A stretch of DNA of 64,000 nucleotides from Fulvivirga marina (GCF_016775155.1 NZ_JAEUGD010000019.1:75264-139263), one strand, 5' to 3'; shown: positions 17,171-27,264, counted from the stretch's first letter. Notes: generated from the sequence alone by a model not told the origin. Made by a program: numbers and translations.

Positions 17171-20100
17171 ATGGGCTTTAATAAAAAACTTCTTGAGGTT
17201 TTAAATGTCGAGGAAAATGATGCCGTCAAGATATTCTTACTTCTTGGTATGGGGTTTTTCATTGGCATTTTCCTGGCTACTCTGGATGTTGGAGCTTCTA
17301 CCCTATTCCTGAATAACTTTGATGAAAAAGAAGAATTACCGGTAGCTATATTAGTCTCCGGTATATTGGGCATCGTCACAACAGCCATATACAACTATTT
17401 CCAAAACAAGGTTTCTTTTAGAAAGCTGGCTATCGGCTCACTATTTTTAATAACATTAATATTGGCAGGTATAGAGTTTGGTTTTAGAACCACCGAAAAC
17501 CTTAAACCCCTGTATTTCTTCGCTTTTACTTTCATTGTTCCCTCGAACTTCATTGTACTTCTTATTTTCTGGGGTTCATTTGGCCGGATGTTTAATCTAC
17601 GTAAGGCTAAAAGAGTTATAGGCAGTGTTGATACCGGTCAACTCATAGCATCTATTATAGCTCTGTTTTCAATCCCCCTTATGTTAAAGTACATCAGCAC
17701 CCAGGAGTTGCTGTTCATAAGTCTGGTAAGCATCGTAGGTAACCTTGGGATGTTCTTTATTATAACACAAAAGAACCTGTTTATAAAAAAGGAGCATGAA
17801 AAAGCACAAAGCATAAACTACGGCATGATCATCAAAGACAAGTACATCGGGCTGATGTCGCTTTTTGTGATCATTTCTATGATTGCCATGAACTTTGTTG
17901 ACTATTCGTTTCTGAACGTAACAACAACACAGTTCAATGAAAAGGAGCTACCTAAATTTTTAAGCTACTTCGAAGCCACTGTAGTTATTTTTAGCTTTCT
18001 TTTTCAAACATTCGTCACCGATAAGATCATCGCCATTTATGGCTTGAAAGTATCATTATTGATCAACCCTCTGCTGATCACCATTTTTACCCTGATGGCC
18101 ATTCCAATCGGTTACACCTTTGGTTATTCAGAAGTTAGTGAAACGTTTGTGATCTTCTTCGTAATTATATCCATGAGCAAGTTATTTATAGCTTCACTCA
18201 AGGACGCTCTGGACGGTCCGGCATTTAAACTATACTTCCTGCCTATCGACAGTGCCGTTCGCTTTGATGTACAAACCAAGATAGAGGGTGTTATTACGGC
18301 TTTTGCAGGACTTGTCGCAGGGGGTCTGATCATCCTGATCAACAATGTCAAGATATTCAGCCTAATCCACATTACCATATTTACATTACCTATACTCGCC
18401 ATCTGGTACTTTATAACCAGAAAAATGCACCATAATTACAAAGAAACACTGCAATCCACATTAATAAAAAATAAAGGTAAACATGTATCTCAAAAAGAGT
18501 ATGCTATAAATAAGGTCCTTGAAAATGAAATCAACAGCAAAGCTGACGAAAGTATAATATATGGGTTGAAGCTTATGGAAAAACTTGAGCCTGCTCTATT
18601 TGAGTCTTCTATCATCAGGCTGACAGAAAGCGACTCAAGAAAAGTAAAGGCTTATGCTAATGAAAAACTTAAAAGCCTCGATATTGAATTTGACAGAAAT
18701 AAAGAACTCCACCAGCTTGCAAAAAAAGCCGCCAATGATTCAGAAGATTCCGAAGTAATATCCGTTCCTGCTAATAAACTAGCCAAGCTTAGTAAATCAA
18801 TAAAAACAACAGACCGGACATTGGCCGCCAAGCTACTCCGAAAACTGATCAATGACCACAATATTTTTGTTCTACTCGAACTACTAAGGGATATCGACCC
18901 GAGGGTGAAGATGGAGGCAATCATTACAGCCAGAAAAGTACAAAGGCCCGAGACCTGGACCATCCTGATCGAGCTCTTAGATTCTCCTACATACAGCAAT
19001 GCTGCAGCCTCAGCTTTATATGAAAGTGGAGAAGCTGCGCTATTTACTCTTGAGACAGCCTTTCATAAATCAGGTCAAAGCGACCAGGTAATGCTTAAAA
19101 TCGTGCAGATCATGGGCAGAATTGGTGGTCCAGAGGCTATAGAGCTTTTATGGAAAAAAATAGAGTATCCTGATAAACGGATTGTCAAACAAATACTGCT
19201 TTCGTTCCGGTATTTTAATTACCAGGCCCAAAGCAGGGAGATTTCCAACCTCACCAACCTTCTCGAAAATGAGATTGGAAAAGCAATATGGAATCTTGCC
19301 GCGCTAATCGAAATTCCCGGAAATGAAACACGTTTTGAGCAACTTCGAAATGCCATTAAAGAAGAAATAAGTAACAATGAAGACACCATCTACATGATTT
19401 TATCTATCATGTATGATCCCCAGTCAGTACAACTGGTGCGTGAAAACGTAGAAACTGGTACCAGTGATGGTATTGCTTTTGCCATAGAACTTCTTGACCT
19501 TTTTCTTGACCCTGAGTTAAAACCAAAGTTGTTTCCATTAATAGATGACATACCTATTCATGACAAGGTACATCAACTCCAGGTTCATTTCCCCAGAGAA
19601 GATTACAGCCTGATTCAAGTTTTGAACTTTATCCTTAACAAAAACTATAATCAGATCAACCGCTGGACTAAAGCATGTGCGATCTATAGCCTGGTTCACT
19701 ATCCCGAATTCAGAATAAGCAAAGGGCTGATAGCCCAACTGTTTAACCAGGATAGATTACTGCATGAAGTTGCCGGCTGGGTTATGTACCACAAAGACCA
19801 ACAAGCCTTTGAAAAAATATCTGAACGTTTGCCCGACCAAAGGCTAAAACTCATACATGAGTCTATAGAAAACAACAGCGTGCATGAAGGTATGAAAGAT
19901 GGGTTCTTTCTATCCATAGAAATGGTCATGTTCCTTAAACGCCTGCCTGTATTCAAAAATATAAAAGGTATACTCCTTTGCGACTTGGTGGACAAAATGT
20001 ACTCCACACATCTGAAAGCTGGCAAATCGCTTTCTATACAGCATAATGATGATGAGCAAATTATCATTGTCGCTCAAGGAGAAGCTTTAGTAATGCAAGA

Positions 20101-20332
20101 AGAAAGTGAAGTGCAAAGACTAAAAACCGGTGAAGTTTTTGGTCATATTTTTAACCTGGATGACCACCGTGAAGCTACACACATTATGGCTTTCGGTGAT
20201 GCGGTAATTTTCCATCTATCAGTTTATAATTTTTATAATGTAATGGCCAATCACCATGAGCTGGCACAAGGGCTTATAAAAAACATTAATTATAATCATC
20301 AAAAATCTTTTTCATTAAACGTAGAAAATTAA
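17171..20332 (+). CDS. Npt1/Npt2-type nucleotide transporter fused to HEAT repeats and cNMP-binding-like domain
   Basis: A 1053-residue protein. Residues about 15-420 hold some twelve hydrophobic helices of the ADP/ATP translocase (Npt/TlcA) fold, e.g. DAVKIFLLLGMGFFIG at the start and GSFGRMFNLRKAKRVIG between helices. Residues about 440-890 are helical repeats of HEAT type, with phrases such as DPRVKMEAIITARKV and MLKIVQIMGRIGGPEAIELL. Residues about 920-1040 resemble a cyclic-nucleotide-binding domain (IIIVAQGEALVMQ, LKTGEVFGHIF, REATHI), although the usual FGE glutamate is His (FGHI). The transport half probably exchanges nucleotides; the rest looks like a cytoplasmic regulator. It heads a tight operon with TIR and nSTAND1 genes 7 bp downstream. 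Substrate and ligand are not provable here. Confidence 0.8.
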   Translation: MGFNKKLLEVLNVEENDAVKIFLLLGMGFFIGIFLATLDVGASTLFLNNFDEKEELPVAILVSGILGIVTTAIYNYFQNKVSFRKLAIGSLFLITLILAGIEFGFRTTENLKPLYFFAFTFIVPSNFIVLLIFWGSFGRMFNLRKAKRVIGSVDTGQLIASIIALFSIPLMLKYISTQELLFISLVSIVGNLGMFFIITQKNLFIKKEHEKAQSINYGMIIKDKYIGLMSLFVIISMIAMNFVDYSFLNVTTTQFNEKELPKFLSYFEATVVIFSFLFQTFVTDKIIAIYGLKVSLLINPLLITIFTLMAIPIGYTFGYSEVSETFVIFFVIISMSKLFIASLKDALDGPAFKLYFLPIDSAVRFDVQTKIEGVITAFAGLVAGGLIILINNVKIFSLIHITIFTLPILAIWYFITRKMHHNYKETLQSTLIKNKGKHVSQKEYAINKVLENEINSKADESIIYGLKLMEKLEPALFESSIIRLTESDSRKVKAYANEKLKSLDIEFDRNKELHQLAKKAANDSEDSEVISVPANKLAKLSKSIKTTDRTLAAKLLRKLINDHNIFVLLELLRDIDPRVKMEAIITARKVQRPETWTILIELLDSPTYSNAAASALYESGEAALFTLETAFHKSGQSDQVMLKIVQIMGRIGGPEAIELLWKKIEYPDKRIVKQILLSFRYFNYQAQSREISNLTNLLENEIGKAIWNLAALIEIPGNETRFEQLRNAIKEEISNNEDTIYMILSIMYDPQSVQLVRENVETGTSDGIAFAIELLDLFLDPELKPKLFPLIDDIPIHDKVHQLQVHFPREDYSLIQVLNFILNKNYNQINRWTKACAIYSLVHYPEFRISKGLIAQLFNQDRLLHEVAGWVMYHKDQQAFEKISERLPDQRLKLIHESIENNSVHEGMKDGFFLSIEMVMFLKRLPVFKNIKGILLCDLVDKMYSTHLKAGKSLSIQHNDDEQIIIVAQGEALVMQEESEVQRLKTGEVFGHIFNLDDHREATHIMAFGDAVIFHLSVYNFYNVMANHHELAQGLIKNINYNHQKSFSLNVEN

Positions 20333-20339
20333 AGCTCAC

Positions 20340-21797
20340 ATGACCTTTAAGATTGATATATTAATTATTTACGCTGATGCAGACAACCAGCCCAACGATC
20401 ATGGCAAACAGTGGGTTACTGAATTTAAAAGATTCCTGGAGTTGATGCTTATACAAGTGCTGGGTGAAAAGCCCAATATATTACTAAAGTCAGAACACGA
20501 CAGCATAGCAGCATCAGATATGAAGGAAGTAGGTACCCTTATACCTATCATATCACCCGCATTCATTGAATCAGGAGAGTGCCTCGATACTTTGGAGGAA
20601 TTTTACAACACCGTTAATACAGAACATCAGCGTGTATTTAAGGTCATCAAAAAGCCGTTGACTATAGAAGAGCAACCTACAAAGTTAAGAGACCTGATCG
20701 GCTTTAATTTGTATAATATCAACCTGGATTCAGGTGAGGCCACTGACTATGAAGACTTTTTTAGCTTGGAGGCTGAACAGGATTTTTGGATGAAAATGGT
20801 TGATCTGGCTTACGATATCCATGAGGGGTTGATCCTGCTAAAGCAAAAAGATTCCGGAGCAGGTATAAAACCGATCTTTTCACGAAGGTCGATCTATCTG
20901 GCAGAAACAGGACATGACCTTACTATTCAGCGAAACATTATTAAGCGTGAGTTGCAAAGACATGGGTATAAAGTGCTTCCCGATCGTAACTTACCACAGA
21001 ACATTAACGAACTAAAAGATGAAATCAAGAAAGATGTAGAAGAAAGCAGCTTGTCAATACACCTGATAGGGAGTTCCTATGGCGAGATCCCCGGAGGTTC
21101 TGACCGCTCTATCGTAGATATTCAAAACCAGATCGCTTCGGAAAAGAGCAGCACACTAAAAGATAAATCTGAATTTTCCCGGTTAATTTGGATATCCCCA
21201 AAATTGCAAAACGCCAGTGAAAAGCAACTTGCCTTCATTGAAAGTGTCAAAAGGGACCTTTCATCCATTGAAGGAGCTGAAATACTGCAAACACCCCTCG
21301 AAGACTTCAAAAACATTGTAAGAGAAGAGTTGATAGAAATAGGAATAGATAAAAAACTTAACCGCCGCGAAACCGGAAATGTAGAGCAAAACGGAAAAGC
21401 CAATGTCTATTTGCTCTATGACAAAACAGATGAAAAAGAGGCTGCTCCTCTCAAAAAATTCATCAATGGTTCTGGGTATAACGTTTTGATACCTTCTTTC
21501 AAAGGTGAACTGCTCAACCTGCGGCAACACCATATTGCTAATTTACGCGACTTTGATGCCGCAATAGTTTTCCAAAACAATGTGAATGACCAGTGGGTAA
21601 GGATGAAGCTACTTGATCTGTTAAAGGCTCCGGGCTTTGGAAGACGCAAGCCTATTCAAGGCAAAGCAATCATGAGCAACAAGGATAAACAGATGGATTG
21701 GAGCTCCTACAAAAACCACAACATCATGGTCATTGACGGCACTGGAAAAGACGCCCTCAATGATGTAAAAATATTCCTGGAAGATATTAAAGTGTAG
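20340..21797 (+). CDS. Multi-module TIR-like / DUF4062-like protein
   Basis: A 485-residue cytoplasmic protein with three Rossmann-like modules. Module 1 (about 4-135) is TIR-like: DILIIYADAD, then a conserved Trp-rich helix and IPIISPAFIESGECLDTLEEF. In a strict alignment to S-x-x-W-C-x-x-E the catalytic Glu position is Thr84, with Glu86-87 two residues later. Module 2 (about 183-330) resembles DUF4062: SIYLAETGHDL, then IKRELQRHGYKVLPD and IHLIGSSYGEIPGG. Module 3 (about 350-475) repeats a TIR-like plan: NVYLLYDKTDE, YNVLIPSF, FDAAIVFQNN. TIR modules act as NAD-cleaving effectors or as signalling adaptors. The gene lies 7 bp after the transporter and 4 bp before the nSTAND1 gene, so a shared pathway is likely. 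Confidence 0.72.
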   Translation: MTFKIDILIIYADADNQPNDHGKQWVTEFKRFLELMLIQVLGEKPNILLKSEHDSIAASDMKEVGTLIPIISPAFIESGECLDTLEEFYNTVNTEHQRVFKVIKKPLTIEEQPTKLRDLIGFNLYNINLDSGEATDYEDFFSLEAEQDFWMKMVDLAYDIHEGLILLKQKDSGAGIKPIFSRRSIYLAETGHDLTIQRNIIKRELQRHGYKVLPDRNLPQNINELKDEIKKDVEESSLSIHLIGSSYGEIPGGSDRSIVDIQNQIASEKSSTLKDKSEFSRLIWISPKLQNASEKQLAFIESVKRDLSSIEGAEILQTPLEDFKNIVREELIEIGIDKKLNRRETGNVEQNGKANVYLLYDKTDEKEAAPLKKFINGSGYNVLIPSFKGELLNLRQHHIANLRDFDAAIVFQNNVNDQWVRMKLLDLLKAPGFGRRKPIQGKAIMSNKDKQMDWSSYKNHNIMVIDGTGKDALNDVKIFLEDIKV

Positions 21798-21801
21798 CAC
21801 G

Positions 21802-24800
21802 ATGAGCGATATTGCTGAAGAAAAATTTAATCTAACGCCTCGATCCACTACTACTTCAGTCAACCCATTTCCGGGATTAAGGCCTTTCAAAATTGAAGAA
21901 AGTCACCTTTTTTTCGGACGGGAAGGCCAGAGTGACGAAGTGCTTCTTAAACTGTCGAAGCACCGCTTCGTGGGTGTTATCGGTCCTTCAGGAAGTGGTA
22001 AATCATCATTTATATATTGTGGCGTGCTACCTATATTATATGGAGGCTTCCTTACTGACACCAGTCCCGACTGGGAAGTGATCGTTACAAGACCTGGCGC
22101 AGGTCCTATTGAAAACCTTGCAGAGTCGCTACTTCAATCAGACCCCACATACTGGGTAGCTGATGTGGAGGAAAAAAAAATAAAGAAAACCATAGTAACT
22201 ACTTTGCTAAGAAGTAGCTCCCTGGGCCTGGTAGAAGCGGTACAGCAATCCAAAAGGACCAGCAACAAAAACTACCTGATCCTGGTTGACCAGTTTGAAG
22301 AACTATTCCGCTTTAAAGATAGCGCAGATACAGGAACTGTAAATGAAACATTGGCCTTTGTCAATCTGCTGATAGAAGCCATTAACTATGTAGACATACC
22401 TATCTATGTTGGCATCACTATGCGTTCAGACTTTATTGGTGATTGCGCCCAGTTCCCTGACCTCACAAAAAAAATCAACGACAGCCATTATCTGATCCCA
22501 CAGATGACCCGGGAGCAGAAAAGGAGAGCCATAGAAGGCCCTGTAGCAGTTGGTGGAGCCAAAATCACCCAAAGGCTCACCCAGCAATTATTAAATGACC
22601 TGGGTGATAACCCAGACCAACTTCCCATATTACAGCATGCTCTCATGCGTACCTGGAGCTACTGGAGTAATTACAGGGATTATGAAGGAGAACCTGTTGA
22701 TATAAAGCATTACGAAGCTATTGGCACCATGTCAGAAGCTTTATCAATGCATGCAAATGAAGCCTACGATGAGCTAAATGATAACCAAAAGCATATTTGC
22801 GAGTCCATTTTTAAGGCCATAACTGAAAAACGTGGAGAAAACTTTGGTATCAGAAGGCCTACCAGGCTAGGTGAGATAGCTGCAATTTCAGGTGTTTCCG
22901 AGCAGGAGGTGATCGATGTAATTGATAAATTCCGTGAACCCAGCCGGTCATTGCTAACCCCTGCCCACCACATAGAACTCAACACAAAATCCATTATCGA
23001 CATTTCTCATGAAAGCTTAATGAGGATATGGGTCAGGCTAAAAAACTGGGTAGATGATGAGGCAGAAGCTGTTCAGATGTACCTTCGGCTTTCCGAAGCA
23101 GCCAGTATGTATCAGGTCGGAAAAGCAGGACTCTGGCGTCCACCTGACCTACAACTAGCTCTAAATTGGCAAGCTAAGCATAAACCTACACTTATCTGGG
23201 GTCAGAGATATCACCCGGCATTTGAAAGGACACTCGTTTTTCTCGAATATTCAAAGAAAGAGTTCGAGACCGAGCAACGTATTAAAGAGCTTCAACAAAA
23301 AAGACGACTTCGAAATGCCCGTATAACAGCTTTGATTCTGGCAAGCGCCACCGTAATCTCCATTATGTTTCTCATTTACGCTTTCATTCAAAAAGCCGAA
23401 GCTGATTCGGAACGGTTGAAAGCAGAACAAAACAAGAACGAGGCTTTGGCACAAGAAAGCATAGCTAAGGAAAATGAAAAAAGAGCAAAGGTTAATGAAG
23501 AACTAGCCAGAAAGGAACAAGAAAGAGCTGAACAGGAAAAAGAAAGAGCCGAAACTCAAAAGGAAAGAGCTGAAAGTGCTTTGATAGAGGCTGAAGAACA
23601 AAGACAGCGTGCAGAAGCAGGAGAAGCTTTAGCTAAAAACAATGAAAGGCTTGCGATTGATGCTCAAAAAATAGCTGAGGATAATGCCATCATTGCCAAT
23701 GAAAATGAAAAGACAGCCATTGCTGCCAAAGCTAAGGCTGACCGGTTGAGATACCTGGCTATTTCCAAAGCCATGGCTATTAAATCTACGCAAATGAGGG
23801 ATGAGCAAGCCACACTGAAAGGTTTGCTGGCCCAACAGGCCTACATTTTCAACACCAACAATGAAGGCGATAAGTATGACCATGATATATACGATGGTCT
23901 GTATGAAGCACTGAAATCTCTGCAAGACCCTCTTGTAAAAAGTTTGGGCGGACACGATAAAGGGATACGCGCGATCGTATCCAATGAAAATGGCAATTAC
24001 ATTTACTCCTCTGACACCCAGGGAAAAATCCTGAGATGGAATTTAAAAGGAGTGAATAGAGTTGCTGATACCTTAAGATCGAATAAGCCAGGACGAATTA
24101 TTAGAACCCTTGTTGTAAGCAGTGATAACAAGTGGCTTGCCGCAGGAGGAGAATTTGAAAGTGGTAATAAGAGTCCATTCATTGAACTATTTGACCTCAA
24201 CAATCCGGGAGAGACACCTAAAAAGATCAGTGGCTTTGAAGATTATGTGTGGAACCTTCTCTTCACGCCGGACAATAAGGGACTCATTATTTTGGATAAT
24301 GAAGGTAGAAGCATAAAGTATAGTGACCTGACCTCTGTTAGGGAAATGGCCTCTGTTCCGTTCAGGCTTAACGATATAGACCTAAGCAGTGATGGTAAGT
24401 GGCTGGTAGGTGTGGCCAACAATGGAAAGGTTATGCTCTATGATGTTAAAAATAATTTCAAGGCAACAGAGATTTATAGCAATAACACCACGCTCTCGGC
24501 TGTAGCCATAAGTCCGGTTGACCATGTAGTTGCCATTGGTGACGAGTCGGGCCTGATAAAAACCTTCAAGCTCTTTTCAAACGAGCCAGTCAAATCATTA
24601 ATTGGCCACATCTCGCCCATCAATGATATCAAATTCAGCAAGGACAGAAGGTTTATTGCCAGTGCCTCGAAAGATAAGACTGTGAGGCTTTGGAATCGGG
24701 AAAACCTGAATGCCCAGCCCATAACTTTATCCGATCACCCTACCTGGGTATGGACAATAGCTTTTAGCCCTGACGATGGGCAAATACTGGCCGGAACACA

Positions 24801-24966
24801 GGAAACTGTAGTACGGGCATGGCCGACAAAAATTGAAACCATGGCCGACAAGATCTGCGAACAGATTGATCGTAATATGAATGATGAAGAATGGAAAACT
24901 TATGTGGGAGATGACCCTGATCTAAAATACGAAAGAACCTGCGAAAACCTCCCATCCAAAAAATAA
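21802..24966 (+). CDS. nSTAND1 NTPase with TM helix, coiled coil and WD40 repeats
   Basis: A 1054-residue STAND-class switch. The nSTAND1 signature NPFPGLRPF (21-29) precedes FFGRE, Walker A GPSGSGKS (61-68) and Walker B LILVDQFEEL (159-168), followed by helical winged-helix-like segments to about 430. A single transmembrane helix lies at about 505-528, preceded by the basic QQKRRLRNAR, so by the positive-inside rule the NTPase is cytosolic. A long Ala/Glu/Lys coiled coil (about 530-650) and WD40 repeats (about 713-1020, including SKDRRFIASASKDKTVRLW) then lie on the far side. STAND proteins are ATP-driven signal switches in immunity, apoptosis and signalling. The neighbours (TIR, transporter, envelope proteins) suggest it relays an envelope signal to the TIR protein. 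This relay is inference. Confidence 0.85.
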   Translation: MSDIAEEKFNLTPRSTTTSVNPFPGLRPFKIEESHLFFGREGQSDEVLLKLSKHRFVGVIGPSGSGKSSFIYCGVLPILYGGFLTDTSPDWEVIVTRPGAGPIENLAESLLQSDPTYWVADVEEKKIKKTIVTTLLRSSSLGLVEAVQQSKRTSNKNYLILVDQFEELFRFKDSADTGTVNETLAFVNLLIEAINYVDIPIYVGITMRSDFIGDCAQFPDLTKKINDSHYLIPQMTREQKRRAIEGPVAVGGAKITQRLTQQLLNDLGDNPDQLPILQHALMRTWSYWSNYRDYEGEPVDIKHYEAIGTMSEALSMHANEAYDELNDNQKHICESIFKAITEKRGENFGIRRPTRLGEIAAISGVSEQEVIDVIDKFREPSRSLLTPAHHIELNTKSIIDISHESLMRIWVRLKNWVDDEAEAVQMYLRLSEAASMYQVGKAGLWRPPDLQLALNWQAKHKPTLIWGQRYHPAFERTLVFLEYSKKEFETEQRIKELQQKRRLRNARITALILASATVISIMFLIYAFIQKAEADSERLKAEQNKNEALAQESIAKENEKRAKVNEELARKEQERAEQEKERAETQKERAESALIEAEEQRQRAEAGEALAKNNERLAIDAQKIAEDNAIIANENEKTAIAAKAKADRLRYLAISKAMAIKSTQMRDEQATLKGLLAQQAYIFNTNNEGDKYDHDIYDGLYEALKSLQDPLVKSLGGHDKGIRAIVSNENGNYIYSSDTQGKILRWNLKGVNRVADTLRSNKPGRIIRTLVVSSDNKWLAAGGEFESGNKSPFIELFDLNNPGETPKKISGFEDYVWNLLFTPDNKGLIILDNEGRSIKYSDLTSVREMASVPFRLNDIDLSSDGKWLVGVANNGKVMLYDVKNNFKATEIYSNNTTLSAVAISPVDHVVAIGDESGLIKTFKLFSNEPVKSLIGHISPINDIKFSKDRRFIASASKDKTVRLWNRENLNAQPITLSDHPTWVWTIAFSPDDGQILAGTQETVVRAWPTKIETMADKICEQIDRNMNDEEWKTYVGDDPDLKYERTCENLPSKK

Positions 24967-24970
24967 ACGT

Positions 24971-26008
24971 ATGAATAAAATTTTACCATTAACAACATTT
25001 TTATGTTTAGTAAGTCTGTACTCAACAGCACAGACTGTGTGTACACAAACCCTAAGACAGGCGCGAACCGTATACGACGAGGGACGCATCCATGAAATTC
25101 CCGCCTTACTGGAAAGCTGCCTTAAAAATGGCTTCACAGATGATGAAAAAACAGAGGCCTATCGCCTGTTGGCATTGGCATACCTATACCTCGATGAGTC
25201 AGTGAAAGCTGATGAAGTGATGCTGGCACTGCTTCGTCACAACAACCAGTTTCAGATCAACCCGCAAGCAGACCCCGCTGAACTAATCAATTTATATAAC
25301 AGTTTCAGGACCAACCCCATTTTCAGCTATGGAGTGAAAGGTGGAGGAAACGTTTCGCTGGTTAACATCACGAGTAATTATGGTGTACACGACCAACGCA
25401 TCACCATGGGTAAATACACGCCTGCCCCCGGATATATTATAGGAGGAATGATAGAGGTTATATTCAAAAAGAACCTGACGCTTAGCGGAGAGCTTACACT
25501 GGCAGGTTATTATCTGGATTACAGCAATGCCTTTTCTAATGTAGATTCCATCAACCGATTTATTGAATATCAAGATATTACAGAAACACAAACCTGTATT
25601 GCCCTTCCTGTCACAGTTCAATATCAATTTGCCCAGGGTAAATTAAACCCCTACGTGCTACTAGGAGGGTCAGCTAATTACCTGCTCTCCTCATCCTTCA
25701 AAGGAGAAACCCAAACCAGCATAGAAAATTTTAAAGGTGCCACGGTTAGTCTCCTGGACCAACGAAACAAGATAAATTTTTCAGCAATTGCCGGGGCGGG
25801 AATAAAAATAAAAGTAGGTAAAAACCACTTCATAGCAGAAGCTCGCTTTAACTACGGTATCCTTAATCAGGTCAAGGAAGAAAACAGGCTCAAAAATCAG
25901 GAGCTTATATTTGACTATGGTTATGTAGACAACGACTTCAAGCTCAATAGCATCTCAATCTCACTGGGTTACCTGCTACCAAAATATAATCCTAAAAAAC
26001 TCAACTAA
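24971..26008 (+). CDS. Outer-membrane β-barrel protein with helical N-domain
   Basis: A 345-residue protein with a signal peptide (MNKILPLTTFLCLVSLYSTAQ). Residues about 22-110 are helical and TPR-like (CTQTLRQARTVYDEGR, YRLLALAYLYLDESVKADEVM). Residues about 118-340 alternate hydrophobic and polar residues, with glycine-rich turns and an aromatic end (LNSISISLGYLLPKY), as in the PorT/OMP_b-brl family barrels of Bacteroidota. It starts 4 bp after the nSTAND1 gene, so it is the first envelope component of the operon. It may link periplasmic WD40 repeats to the outer membrane; this is inference from order only. Confidence 0.7.
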   Translation: MNKILPLTTFLCLVSLYSTAQTVCTQTLRQARTVYDEGRIHEIPALLESCLKNGFTDDEKTEAYRLLALAYLYLDESVKADEVMLALLRHNNQFQINPQADPAELINLYNSFRTNPIFSYGVKGGGNVSLVNITSNYGVHDQRITMGKYTPAPGYIIGGMIEVIFKKNLTLSGELTLAGYYLDYSNAFSNVDSINRFIEYQDITETQTCIALPVTVQYQFAQGKLNPYVLLGGSANYLLSSSFKGETQTSIENFKGATVSLLDQRNKINFSAIAGAGIKIKVGKNHFIAEARFNYGILNQVKEENRLKNQELIFDYGYVDNDFKLNSISISLGYLLPKYNPKKLN

Positions 26009-26014
26009 GATTCA

Positions 26015-27247
26015 ATGAACAGACATTTTATCACCCTGATTTTAAGCCTCTTGGTTGCATCATGTGCTAATGAAGAGGATGTTTCCGCTGGCAAAGCAGA
26101 AACATTTGTAAAGTATTATGGCGGCATTAATTCCGACATCTCCTCGGACATGAAAGAGGCCTCAGATGGTAGTTATATCATTTTGGGGACAACCGTGGCA
26201 GAAACTGCAAGTAAAGAAGAGATATCAAAAATAAGATTGCTAAAAACCGATATTGATGGCAACGTGATGTGGGATAAAACCTATCCTGAAACTCAGACAG
26301 AAGGTATACATAATAGTATTTTAGGAAGATCATTAATTGAGATCAACAACGGTTACTTGGTAGTAGGCGATAGTATCTATAAGGAAAACAACCAAGACCT
26401 AACCAACATGTTCATCCTAACCGTAGACCAAAACGGCAATACCATTGCAGGTAACAGCATTAGTTTCAATAATGCGTCTTTGCATGGTTACACCGTTACC
26501 CCGAATGATCAGGGCAATTACTTTGTTCTGGCCACCATCAAAGGCAACGCTACTCCTGAGAACATGTATCTGGCTGAGATAAGCAGTGCAGACCTAAGTG
26601 TGGTATGGAGTCAGACCTATGGCATTGGTGATGATGTCAACATTTCCAAAACGATTCTAACTGACGAAAACAACCATGTAACATGGAGTGGTACCACTTC
26701 TAGAAATGGGGAAAATGATATCAGAGTAATAACTACTCCTGCAGATTCGAAAAACACATTTTTTGATGAAACCATTGGCCTGAATAATGGCAAAAATGAA
26801 TTGGGATTTGATATTCAGCGAACCCCGTTCGGTTATGCCATAATCGGATCTACTAATAACACCACCGCTGGTGACCTGGATATATTATTGACTAGAGTAA
26901 ACCAAAACGGTAAGCTATTGGGAAGTACAACCTTTGGAGGTCTGAAAAGTGACACTGGCGATGCCTTAACGGTTACGAAAGACGGGAGTTTATTAATACT
27001 AGGTTCAACGGATAGCTTCGGACGAGGCGAACGTGATTTTTACCTGATCAAAACCGATATGTTTGGCACCCCGATTTGGACAGAAAGTGCTGGGATCGAC
27101 GGGAAAATATTTGGTAGTGTAAATATGGACGCAGGAAGTACAGTACTGGAAACTTCCACCGGTCATATTCTTATACTGGGCTCCACCAAGTTTGGAAATG
27201 TTGATACGATGGTACTGATCAAAACTGATAGTCAAGGAAATATTTAA
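26015..27247 (+). CDS. Lipoprotein with β-propeller-like repeats
   Basis: A 410-residue lipoprotein: signal MNRHFITLILSLLVASC with Cys17 as the lipidation site. The mature part is made of about seven repeats of ~50 residues in which a conserved 'DGSYIILGTT...IRLLKTDIDGNVMWDKTY' pattern recurs, e.g. TKDGSLLILGSTDSFG then DFYLIKTDMFGTPIW. This is the pattern of Bacteroidota propeller-like proteins (bulb-type or SBBP-like). It ends at 27247, 71 bp before the giant adhesin gene, and starts 6 bp after the barrel gene. It is probably anchored to the outer membrane. Partner or ligand unknown. Confidence 0.7.
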   Translation: MNRHFITLILSLLVASCANEEDVSAGKAETFVKYYGGINSDISSDMKEASDGSYIILGTTVAETASKEEISKIRLLKTDIDGNVMWDKTYPETQTEGIHNSILGRSLIEINNGYLVVGDSIYKENNQDLTNMFILTVDQNGNTIAGNSISFNNASLHGYTVTPNDQGNYFVLATIKGNATPENMYLAEISSADLSVVWSQTYGIGDDVNISKTILTDENNHVTWSGTTSRNGENDIRVITTPADSKNTFFDETIGLNNGKNELGFDIQRTPFGYAIIGSTNNTTAGDLDILLTRVNQNGKLLGSTTFGGLKSDTGDALTVTKDGSLLILGSTDSFGRGERDFYLIKTDMFGTPIWTESAGIDGKIFGSVNMDAGSTVLETSTGHILILGSTKFGNVDTMVLIKTDSQGNI

Positions 27248-27264
27248 AATAATAAAATCAACTT

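Noticed and set aside
23400-23760. Short repeated DNA resembling a repeat array
   Set aside because: It encodes the Ala/Glu/Lys heptads of the nSTAND1 coiled coil; there are no regular spacers, so it is not CRISPR.
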